A DNA stretch of 5,334 bases from positions 1-5,334 of the forward strand of contig CAYMTT010000027.1 in NCBI GenBank assembly GCA_964393465.1. Direction: 5' to 3'. Source of the DNA: CAYMTT01 sp964393465. GTDB lineage: Bacteria; Patescibacteriota; Minisyncoccia; Minisyncoccales; MHMH01. Each line of letters begins with the position of its first letter. Position 1 is the first letter of the stretch. The notes beneath the pieces were generated by a model. The model saw only the letters and a list, made by a program, of their open reading frames with translations. It made no database searches and was not told the DNA's origin. A program made the translations under genes and the position numbers. Positions 1 to 5,334 of the stretch are shown in pieces.

Positions 1-1045
1 AAAGGGGAAAAAGATAAATTGGCTTTTGGTAGCCCTGAACCAAATCAAATCCTTCTTTTTTTACGGCTTTGGCAAAGGTCTCTCTCTCGAATCCTATCTT
101 TTCTCTGAAAAACCTGAAAGGATAGACGTAATACACGTGGCGCCCGACGGCTTTGGGGGCTGACAGCCAGAAAAAATTCTTCATTCTCTTTGTAAGGTAA
201 TCTGCCATTTTAATCCTTTCTTTGTTGAGCTTTTCCAGTTTTTTGAACTGCTCTATAGCTATGGCAGCCAGAATCTCGGTCAGCCTATAGTTTGATCCAA
301 ATACGGGCTCGTAAGCTTTGGGATAAAGGTCGTCTATGACAGCTTCCCCGTGGTTCCTTATCAAGCGGGCCCTGAAGGCGTAATCTTTGTTGTCGGTCAC
401 CAACACTCCGCCTTCTCCGCACTGGACCACCTTGTGGACGTTGAAGCTGAAAACCCCCATATCCCCTATGGCTCCCAGGAATTTTCCTTTGTATTTTCCC
501 CCGGGCGACTGGGCGGCATCCTCTATGATTTTCAATTTGCGCTTTCTGGCTATTTTCAAGATCCTGTCGTAATCGCAAGAACCCCCGAAAATGTTGACGG
601 CTAATATTGCTTTGGTTTTGGAAGTGATATTCTTTTCAATGCTAACGGGATCAAGGCAAAAAGTATCTTCTTTTATATCGGCAAATACGGGAATCGCGTT
701 GTTCAAAAGTACGGCGCTGGCCGTAGCCGACATCGTATAAGGAGAAGTTATCACCTCGTCTCCCGGTTTCAATCCCAAAACTCCGACGGCAGCCTGCAGA
801 GCGGTGGATGCCGAATTGAAGCTGACAGCGTACTTGACTTTGAACCGCTTGCAAAAGCTCTTTTCCAGCTCCCGGACTTTTTCCCCTCCCAAAAAATTAC
901 TTCCCGCTCTTCCGATAAAGCCGGAAAGGTTTTTGCCTTTCATGACTTCTAAAGCCGCTCTCTCTTCCTCTTTTCCGATCGTGTTGTAAGGCGGCAAGGG
1001 TTTTTTAAGCACCGGCTTTCCGCCCAGAAGGGCCAGTTTTTCCAT
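1..1045 (-). CDS. DegT/DnrJ/EryC1/StrS-family PLP aminotransferase, 3' end cut by window
   Basis: A PLP-dependent sugar aminotransferase of fold type I. These enzymes normally move an amino group from glutamate or glutamine to a keto group on a nucleotide sugar or cyclitol in the cytoplasm. 348 residues are visible and the frame is still open at the left edge, where the family's usual C-terminal part is missing. It begins with the StrS-like MEKLALLGGKPV. The pyridine-binding Asp is in EDAAQ (D176). The Schiff-base Lys is K205, in the segment FNVHKVVQCGEGG, correctly spaced before GEGG. The NYRLTEILAA segment (about 252-261) is the usual dimer and PLP contact region. ATG at 1045 is chosen because a TAA lies two codons upstream in the same frame and a GGAAAG sequence sits 8 bases before it. 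It follows the class III aminotransferase gene by 3 bases. The N-terminus and the HK active-site context look unlike PseC as I know it. The substrate is unknown. Confidence 0.93.
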   Translation of the reverse strand, partial: MEKLALLGGKPVLKKPLPPYNTIGKEEERAALEVMKGKNLSGFIGRAGSNFLGGEKVRELEKSFCKRFKVKYAVSFNSASTALQAAVGVLGLKPGDEVITSPYTMSATASAVLLNNAIPVFADIKEDTFCLDPVSIEKNITSKTKAILAVNIFGGSCDYDRILKIARKRKLKIIEDAAQSPGGKYKGKFLGAIGDMGVFSFNVHKVVQCGEGGVLVTDNKDYAFRARLIRNHGEAVIDDLYPKAYEPVFGSNYRLTEILAAIAIEQFKKLEKLNKERIKMADYLTKRMKNFFWLSAPKAVGRHVYYVYPFRFFREKIGFERETFAKAVKKEGFDLVQGYQKPIYLFPL

Positions 1046-1048
1046 AAT

Positions 1049-2332
1049 TTAAGCTTTCCGAAAGACAGATTCAAGCTTCCTGCCTTCGATTAATTTTTCC
1101 AAGTTTCCTTTCTCCAGACCTTTTTTAATAACCTGCAAAGCTTCCCTGTAAGCCTTAAGCGTCCTTTCTGCGTCCTTTCTGGTGTGGCTCAAAGAAACGT
1201 TGTTGGAACCCCCGAAAAGGATCCCTCTCCTTGCCAATTCCTGCTGGAAAACCGTTTTCATGGTTAAATCCTCCTTTCCTTTTTTATCCTTGAAAGATAT
1301 CACAAAACGGGCCCCGTAGCCTTCAGCCTTTGTATATTGGGAAAGCCGCAGCTCTTCTGCCGTGCCGTTGTATCCTTCCTGCAAAAGATAGCCGATCTTG
1401 GTAATGTATTCGGGAACTTTCTTTTTTTCCAAAACTTCGATTGTGGCCAGAGCGGCTGCCATGGAAACCAGCTCTCCCCCAAAGGTAAAAGAAAAGAAAA
1501 CGTCCTCGAATTTTTTCATGATCTCTTTTTTGCCGCAAACGAAAGAAATGGGGAATCCGTTTGCCACAGACTTGCCAAAACAAGACAAATCCGGCCTTAC
1601 CCCGAAATATTCCTGTCCCCCTCCCAAAGAAAGTCGGAATCCGGTCACTATCTCGTCGAAAATCAGAAGAGCTCCGTTTTTGCGGGCCAGCTTTTTCACT
1701 TTCTGCAAAAATCCGTCTTTAGGCCATACTACTCCCATGGGTTCCATGATAACGGCTGCCACCTTGCCCTTATTTTCTTTGAATATCTTTTCCAGGCTTT
1801 TAATGTCGTTGTATTTAAAGGTTTTTGTAAGTTTTTTGGTGCTTTCTGGAACCCCCTGGTCTCTGGCCGTGGTGGCCACGTACCAGTCCTGCCAGCCATG
1901 ATAGCCGCAGCAAGCGATAATATCTCTGCCCGTATGCGCCCGGGCGGCCCTGACCGCTCCCGAAGTGGCGTCAGATCCGTTCTTTCCGAAACGCACCATT
2001 TGAGCGGAAGGTATGATGGAGCAGATTTTCTCTGCCAATTCAACTTCCAAGGGAGCGGGCAAGCTCAAGGAAACCGCCTTTTCCATCTGCTTTTGGGCTG
2101 CCCTGTTAACTTCAGGGTAGCCGTAGCCGAGAATCACCGGGGCCAGGGCCATCTGGTAATCGAGCAGCTTGTTTCTATCAACGTCCCAAACGTAGGCCCC
2201 CTTTCCTTTTTCCAAAAACAAAGGAACGGCTCCCGCGGAAAACTGAGTATAACATTTGCTGAAGGTCTGGGCTGCCAGAGGAATCACTCTTTTTGACTTT
2301 TTTAAATATTGTAATGACTTTCTAAATTTCAT
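1049..2332 (-). CDS. class III aminotransferase, glutamate-1-semialdehyde aminomutase-like
   Basis: 427 residues, the normal length for the GSA-aminomutase branch of class III PLP aminotransferases. It covers both domains: the N-terminal segment with the GxGAYVWDVD strand (about 45-52), a cofactor-phosphate loop KNGSDATSGAVRAAR (117-131), YHGWQDW (144-150) where GSA aminomutase has YHGH, the pyridine-binding Asp in FDEIVTGFR (D226), and the Schiff-base Lys in CFGKSVANGFP (K254). The D-to-K spacing of 28 residues is as in the family. FTFGGE (283-287 region) replaces the usual T-x-x-GNP loop. A genuine heme-pathway HemL is unlikely: the gene sits in a glycan operon, and the YHG and GNP motifs differ. 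It more likely aminates a sugar or a small side-group precursor, but the substrate is unknown. It starts 2 bases after the deacetylase stop with no clear Shine-Dalgarno, suggesting translational coupling. The first 15 or so codons are far more AT-rich than the rest and match the upstream cassette. Confidence 0.93.
   Translation of the reverse strand: MKFRKSLQYLKKSKRVIPLAAQTFSKCYTQFSAGAVPLFLEKGKGAYVWDVDRNKLLDYQMALAPVILGYGYPEVNRAAQKQMEKAVSLSLPAPLEVELAEKICSIIPSAQMVRFGKNGSDATSGAVRAARAHTGRDIIACCGYHGWQDWYVATTARDQGVPESTKKLTKTFKYNDIKSLEKIFKENKGKVAAVIMEPMGVVWPKDGFLQKVKKLARKNGALLIFDEIVTGFRLSLGGGQEYFGVRPDLSCFGKSVANGFPISFVCGKKEIMKKFEDVFFSFTFGGELVSMAAALATIEVLEKKKVPEYITKIGYLLQEGYNGTAEELRLSQYTKAEGYGARFVISFKDKKGKEDLTMKTVFQQELARRGILFGGSNNVSLSHTRKDAERTLKAYREALQVIKKGLEKGNLEKLIEGRKLESVFRKA
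1054..1059 (-). promoter_or_regulatory. possible Shine-Dalgarno of the DegT-type aminotransferase gene
   Basis: GGAAAG on the minus strand, 8 bases before the ATG at 1045 and within the last codons of the upstream aminotransferase gene. The match is partial, and re-initiation after the nearby stop may contribute. Confidence 0.4.
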
Positions 2333-2334
2333 AA

Positions 2335-3024
2335 TCAGTTTATTTTTCTAATTAATTCAAAGGCTTCGACTAATTCTTTACCGACTACGGTACCCCATCG
2401 TCTAGCAATAATTTCCACTCCTTTAATGGAACGAGGATGAGGATAGTCTCGAATTTCACTTTGATAGAATTTTAAAGCTTCAATTTTCTTATTAAAAGTA
2501 TTAGAAATATCAAAAAAGATATTCGGAATAAAATAATTTCTTCTTTTGGGAATCCCCCATTCAGTCGATGAAGGCACTTCAAAAGAATAAATCTCTTTGA
2601 CCGTTTCTTCTTTTGTAGGCCTACAAGCAGTTAAAACAGCTTTAAAAGTTATTTGATGGTCAAGATTAAGATCTCCTGAATGATGAGTAAAAATAATGCT
2701 TGGTTTTATTTTCTTTTTAATCCTTTCTATAGCTTTAACGATTTCAAGAAAAGAAATACTATCATATTTTTGATCAGGAAAATTTTCAAAAAATATTTGA
2801 TTTATGCCTAATATTTTAGCTGCTTTCTCAGCTTCTTCAATCAAATTTTTCTGTTCTTTTTTAAAAGTTTTTTTACCACGAGAAGTTTTTCCTTTACCTA
2901 AAAATAAACAGTAAGCTTTATGGCCTTCTTTAATAAACTTTGTAACGGTCCCGCCACAACCTAAAACTTCATCATCTGGATGAGCAGCTATAATTAAAAT
3001 CTTATTTTTTATTTTTAGATTCAT
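2335..3024 (-). CDS. PIG-L/LmbE-family zinc-dependent N-deacetylase
   Basis: 229 residues, full length for the PIG-L family, whose members remove N-acetyl groups from sugars such as GlcNAc-PI, GlcNAc-inositol and bacillithiol precursors. After a short first strand it has AHPDDEVLGCGG at 14-25. H15 and D18 are the expected zinc ligands and D17 the expected general base. The third ligand is H123 in HHSGDLNLDHQ (114-124). The C-terminal RDYPHPRS and a terminal EAFELIRKI are also typical. It is cytosolic, with no signal peptide. ATG at 3024 is the only credible start. It lies 23 bases inside the formyltransferase gene, has no Shine-Dalgarno, and its A is the last of a run of eight A. Base composition is very AT-rich, matching the formyltransferase and unlike the genes further out. 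The overlap with a formyltransferase suggests it frees a sugar amine for N-formylation. The fold and metal site are clear. The exact substrate is inferred. Confidence 0.94.
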   Translation of the reverse strand: MNLKIKNKILIIAAHPDDEVLGCGGTVTKFIKEGHKAYCLFLGKGKTSRGKKTFKKEQKNLIEEAEKAAKILGINQIFFENFPDQKYDSISFLEIVKAIERIKKKIKPSIIFTHHSGDLNLDHQITFKAVLTACRPTKEETVKEIYSFEVPSSTEWGIPKRRNYFIPNIFFDISNTFNKKIEALKFYQSEIRDYPHPRSIKGVEIIARRWGTVVGKELVEAFELIRKIN

Positions 3025-3700
3025 TTTTTTTAATTTTTACTTCAGTTAAAAGATCTGTATGAGAAATTTTTGGACAGGAAAATTCAAAAACAAAACCCTG
3101 ATATCTAATAAAAGCTTTGGGATAACCTTCAGCATCAAGCATTCGAATAAAATTATAAAGTTCTTGAATATTTCGGCATTTTTTAATTTCGCTATCATCT
3201 GGTTTTCTTCTGTGGAATAATGTTATTTTTCCCTTTTGAGGTTTGGGTTTCTTATTTTCTTTGATAATTTCAGAAATCATTATAGCAGATAAATTAACTG
3301 CTCTAATATATATTTCTTCGGCACGACCTCTTAAAGACATTGATTTTTTAAAATAAATCGGCCCGGCATCAATATCTTTAATTATTCTAAAGGCAGTAAT
3401 TTTAGTTTTTTTATGACCACGAGAAATTAAATTTTGAAGGGGATTCCCCCCTCTACCATAAGGAAGATCGGTCATATGAAAACAAATACACTCATAATTG
3501 CTAAAAATATTTTTCGGTATTTTCCAAGACCAATGTAAAAAAAATATAAATCTAGGGTTAATTTTTTTTACTCTTTTTTTCGTTAAATCTTTCGGTTTTG
3601 AAATTAAATACCATTGACCAGAATATTTTGATATCTTTTTAAAAAATACATCTTTTGACCAAGACGGATAACCTACAACAATATATCTTTTATTCTTCAT
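3002..3700 (-). CDS. sugar N-formyltransferase (Fmt/ArnA-type fold)
   Basis: 232 residues, much shorter than methionyl-tRNA formyltransferase (about 310), which argues for a sugar enzyme. The family transfers formyl from 10-formyl-tetrahydrofolate to an amine. The core is CFHMTDLPYGRGGNPLQNLI at 73-92, corresponding to the NxHxSLLPxxRG segment of Fmt. H75 is the expected catalytic His, and D111 in DIDAGPI the expected catalytic Asp. The Asn of NxH is replaced by Cys (C73). HRRKPDDSEI (163-172) corresponds to the post-catalytic linker in ArnA-type enzymes. The C-terminal RMLDAEGYPKAFI (186-198) resembles the small Fmt_C-like domain. ATG at 3700 lies 1 base after the glycosyltransferase stop, with AAGGGA 8 bases upstream, the best ribosome site in the window. 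The gene overlaps the deacetylase gene by 23 bases. GC content is very low (22-28% in sampled stretches). Next to pseI it probably formylates an amine of the nonulosonic acid or its precursor. That role is inference. Confidence 0.88.
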   Translation of the reverse strand: MKNKRYIVVGYPSWSKDVFFKKISKYSGQWYLISKPKDLTKKRVKKINPRFIFFLHWSWKIPKNIFSNYECICFHMTDLPYGRGGNPLQNLISRGHKKTKITAFRIIKDIDAGPIYFKKSMSLRGRAEEIYIRAVNLSAIMISEIIKENKKPKPQKGKITLFHRRKPDDSEIKKCRNIQELYNFIRMLDAEGYPKAFIRYQGFVFEFSCPKISHTDLLTEVKIKKNESKNKK

Positions 3701-3701
3701 T

Positions 3702-4376
3702 TTAATATTCCCTTATTTTTTCAATTTCTTTTGCATGCTCGGGATATTTTTCTTGGAGATATAGAATGGCTTTTTCCACCAATTCCTCGTTCTTGGTGAC
3801 GCTCCCCGGTCTCCTATTGTAGCAAAAGAGCGGTTTTGCTATCCGAACGCCCTTCCACCTGCCCCAGGTTTTCAAAAGAAGATCGTATTCTGCGAATATC
3901 ATGTCTTCGTCGTAAGATCCTTCTTTTTCCAGTTTTTTCTTCCTGTACATTATTCCGCCAGAAACCGTATTGAAAATGTTTTCTGTCGAAATCAGCTTCT
4001 TTTCCCCGCTGACTTTCTTTTCGTAATAGTCGCAGTAGGCAAAGTCAGCTTCGGGATTTTCGTCCAAGGCGCCTGCCATTTCTTTCAGGGCTCCTGGCAG
4101 AAAGACGTCGTCGGAATCCAATTTGACGACGTATTCGCCTTTGGCTTCCCTGAATCCTCTGTTGGCTGCCTTCAAAAAACCTCGGTTTTCCTGGTCTATC
4201 AATCTGATTTTTGTACCATATTTTTTCAGTATTTCCAAGGTGTTGTCGCCAGATCCGTCGTTGACCGCCACCACCTCGAATTCCCCCGAAGGGAAATCCT
4301 GATTCAAGGCGCTATCGACCGAATCTTCAACGGTATCCTGGGAGTTATATGCTGTTATTATAACGCTCACTTTCAT
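3702..4376 (-). CDS. glycosyltransferase family 2 (GT-A fold)
   Basis: 224 residues, on the short side for the family (often 250-330), essentially only the catalytic GT-A domain with no membrane segment. It opens with MKVSVIITAYNSQDTVEDSV, the classic family 2 first strand and helix. The nucleotide-binding Asp is D40 in VNDGSGDN. The metal-binding DxD is D87-S-D89-D90 in VVKLDSDD. AEYDLLLKTWGRW (162-174) probably carries the catalytic base (E163 or D165). It would transfer a sugar from a nucleotide-activated donor to a growing glycan or lipid carrier at the inner face of the membrane. Family 2 enzymes normally use UDP-, GDP- or dTDP-sugars, so it is probably not the transferase for CMP-pseudaminic acid itself. 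It begins 3 bases after pseI, in the same frame, with no good Shine-Dalgarno. GC content is about 50% in its body and falls over the last few codons, where the AT-rich cassette begins. Donor and acceptor are unknown. Confidence 0.95.
   Translation of the reverse strand: MKVSVIITAYNSQDTVEDSVDSALNQDFPSGEFEVVAVNDGSGDNTLEILKKYGTKIRLIDQENRGFLKAANRGFREAKGEYVVKLDSDDVFLPGALKEMAGALDENPEADFAYCDYYEKKVSGEKKLISTENIFNTVSGGIMYRKKKLEKEGSYDEDMIFAEYDLLLKTWGRWKGVRIAKPLFCYNRRPGSVTKNEELVEKAILYLQEKYPEHAKEIEKIREY
3709..3714 (-). promoter_or_regulatory. Shine-Dalgarno of the formyltransferase gene
   Basis: AAGGGA on the minus strand, 8 bases before the ATG at 3700 and inside the last codons of the glycosyltransferase gene. 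It is the clearest ribosome-binding sequence in the window and supports this start. It sits at the AT-rich side of the compositional edge. Confidence 0.6.
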
Positions 4377-4379
4377 ATT

Positions 4380-5334
4380 TTATTCTATTAGGTCCCAGCT
4401 CAAAGGAGTGGCAAAGTCTATGTCTTTTTTGGCTTTCTTGCCCAGAACTTGGGGCAAAAACTTGACGGCCAGTCCCTGACCCGGCCTAAAGCGACCGACA
4501 TTTTCCAGGGTCAGCTCTTGACCTTTTTTGACCGGCTTTTTGAACCACAGAGACCTTCGGCAGGAAAACATGGCGGATTCCGACTTTGCCGGTTCGTAAG
4601 AAACCTTGCCTACCGCCTTTTTGGCTTCTTTTACAGATTCTATTAATTCTTTTAATTCTTGCGGCTCCAGAGAAAAAGAAGAATCCGCTCCCCCGTCTGA
4701 ACGCTTCAAGGTAAAATGTTTCTCTATTATGCAGGCCCCCAAAGCTACAGAGGCAATAGCGGCCGAATTTCCCAAAGTATGGTCAGAAAGCCCCGGCACC
4801 GCCTTGAACTTTTCTTCCATATCGGGGATGGTGGCCAAATTCATGTCTTCTAGCTTGGCAGGATATGAGCTGACGCAGTGCAGAATCGCGATTTCTGAAG
4901 CTCCATTTTCCTTTAATGTGAAAACTGCCCCCTGAAGCTCTTCCAAGGTGGACATTCCCCGGGAAAGAATAACCGGCTTTCCGGTTTTGGCCACTTTTTT
5001 TAAAAGCTCAAAGTCGGTAAGTTCGAAAGAAGCTACCTTGTGAGCGGGAACGCCCAGATTTTCCAGAAAATCGACGGAAGAATCGTCGTAAGCGGTGGAA
5101 AAAAGAGGAACGCCGTAGCTTTCTGCAATCTTTTTTAAGTCTTTGTGCCATTCCCAGGACATGTAAGCTTCTTGGTAAAGCTGGTAAAGCGTTTTTCCTT
5201 CCCAATCGGGATTGCTGCCCTTGACCACGAAAGGTTCTTTTTTTGAGTCCAGGGTCAGAGTATCGGGGGTATATGTTTGCAATTTGACGGCTCCAACCCC
5301 CAGTTCGCAGGCGGTTTTGACTATCTCTTTGGCT
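4380..5334 (-). CDS. pseI: pseudaminic acid synthase PseI (NeuB family), 5' end cut by window
   Basis: PseI condenses 2,4-diacetamido-2,4,6-trideoxy-L-altrose with phosphoenolpyruvate to give pseudaminic acid, in the cytoplasm. 317 residues are visible. The frame is open to the right edge and begins in the helix before VKLQTYTPDTLTLD, so about 25-35 N-terminal residues are missing, including the AEIGxNHxG motif. A TTG at 5282 lies inside this conserved strand and is not a start. Numbering from the first visible codon: KLQTYTPDTLTLD (17-29) and SWEWHKDL (59-66) are PseI-like rather than sialic-acid-synthase-like. H185 in GLSDHT and H206 in EKHFT are the expected metal ligands. GGADSSFSLEP (214-224) follows. 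A C-terminal SAF/antifreeze-like domain (about 258-317) carries RPGQG, whose R283 matches the substrate-contacting Arg of NeuB. The stop is 3 bases before the glycosyltransferase start. Family membership is certain. The pseudaminic rather than legionaminic or sialic assignment rests on the motifs. Confidence 0.93.
   Translation of the reverse strand, partial: AKEIVKTACELGVGAVKLQTYTPDTLTLDSKKEPFVVKGSNPDWEGKTLYQLYQEAYMSWEWHKDLKKIAESYGVPLFSTAYDDSSVDFLENLGVPAHKVASFELTDFELLKKVAKTGKPVILSRGMSTLEELQGAVFTLKENGASEIAILHCVSSYPAKLEDMNLATIPDMEEKFKAVPGLSDHTLGNSAAIASVALGACIIEKHFTLKRSDGGADSSFSLEPQELKELIESVKEAKKAVGKVSYEPAKSESAMFSCRRSLWFKKPVKKGQELTLENVGRFRPGQGLAVKFLPQVLGKKAKKDIDFATPLSWDLIE

Larger units (their letters stand above)
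2290..3725. other. AT-rich formyltransferase/deacetylase cassette, probably recombined in
   Basis: A block of sharply lower GC covers the last few codons of the glycosyltransferase gene, all of the formyltransferase and deacetylase genes, and the first 15 or so codons of the class III aminotransferase gene. Hand counts of 60-base samples inside give about 17% (2461-2520), 22% (3541-3600), 23% (2701-2760), 28% (3301-3360) and 37% (2341-2400, nearer the edge). Samples outside give 42% (1501-1560), 52% (4021-4080) and 53% (4741-4800), and 51% over 2181-2280. Codons change too: AGA, ATA, TTA and AAA inside, against CTG, GCC, GGA and CAG outside. No transposase, inverted repeat or integrase site is visible at either edge, so homologous or illegitimate recombination between glycan loci is the likeliest explanation. 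The edges are estimates, good to perhaps 15-20 bases. Confidence 0.65.

Noticed and set aside
350..989. Plus-strand short frames opposite the DegT-type gene
   Set aside because: The minus strand encodes a continuous DegT aminotransferase with D176 and K205 motifs across the same bases, and the plus-strand frames lack ribosome sites and recognisable domains.
1337..2296. A 319-codon open frame on the plus strand opposite the class III aminotransferase gene
   Set aside because: The minus-strand protein has complete family motifs through the whole region. The plus-strand product is low in recognisable motifs and rich in Phe, His and Gly, as expected from reading the opposite strand of a lysine- and alanine-rich gene.
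1049..2332. HemL, glutamate-1-semialdehyde aminomutase of tetrapyrrole synthesis
   Set aside because: The fold is the same, but the YHGW and FTFGGE segments differ from the usual YHGH and T-x-x-GNP, and the gene is embedded in a glycan operon with no other heme genes.
2335..2337. TGA recoded as an amino acid, as in some Patescibacteria
   Set aside because: Reading through it would extend the deacetylase past its normal family length and out of frame over the next gene. No conserved Gly or Trp position in any gene uses TGA.
3555..3600. T-rich stretch as a transcription terminator
   Set aside because: There is no GC-rich hairpin beside it, and on the transcribed strand it reads as A-rich sequence within an intact coding region.
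3002..3700. Fmt, methionyl-tRNA formyltransferase
   Set aside because: At 232 residues it is too short, it lacks the usual NxHxSLLP signature, and it overlaps a sugar deacetylase gene next to pseI.
5280..5282. TTG as the start codon of pseI
   Set aside because: It falls inside the conserved strand VKLQTYTPDTLT. The frame continues upstream to the window edge with family-like helix residues, so the true start lies outside.

Overview
This is a bacterial surface-glycan locus, with every gene on the minus strand. Reading in the direction of transcription (right to left), it holds six tightly packed genes. They are a pseudaminic acid synthase (pseI, N-terminus off the right edge), a family 2 glycosyltransferase, a sugar N-formyltransferase of the Fmt/ArnA fold, a PIG-L/LmbE zinc deacetylase, a class III aminotransferase of the glutamate-1-semialdehyde aminomutase type, and a DegT/DnrJ/EryC1/StrS aminotransferase (C-terminus off the left edge). 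The five junctions are +3, +1, -23, +2 and +3 bases. No promoter, terminator, RNA gene, CRISPR array or insertion sequence is visible, so this is probably an internal segment of one long operon. There is no stretch of more than a few bases without a gene.

Function. PseI condenses a 6-deoxy-AltdiNAc-type sugar with phosphoenolpyruvate to give a nonulosonic acid, so the locus probably builds a pseudaminic-acid-type sugar for a surface polysaccharide or glycoprotein. The adjacent, overlapping deacetylase and formyltransferase suggest an N-acyl exchange: remove N-acetyl, then add N-formyl from 10-formyl-tetrahydrofolate. The two PLP aminotransferases could put amino groups on a sugar, but their substrates cannot be read from the sequence. 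The expected pseB, pseC, pseH, pseG and pseF partners are not in the window and would lie outside it.

The most striking feature is compositional. The formyltransferase/deacetylase pair is very AT-rich (about 17-37% GC in 60-base samples). The flanking genes run at about 42-53% GC and use different codons. The change is sharp at both ends. On the downstream side it falls not at the gene boundary but about 15 codons inside the aminotransferase gene. This looks like a two-gene sugar-decoration cassette recombined into a pre-existing pse operon.

Organism. Compact genes, near-zero spacing, weak or absent Shine-Dalgarno sequences and lysine-rich proteins would fit an uncultivated lineage such as Patescibacteria, but this is a weak inference. 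A folate-dependent formyltransferase favours Bacteria over Archaea. TAA and TGA both appear as stops, so the standard code is the simplest reading.
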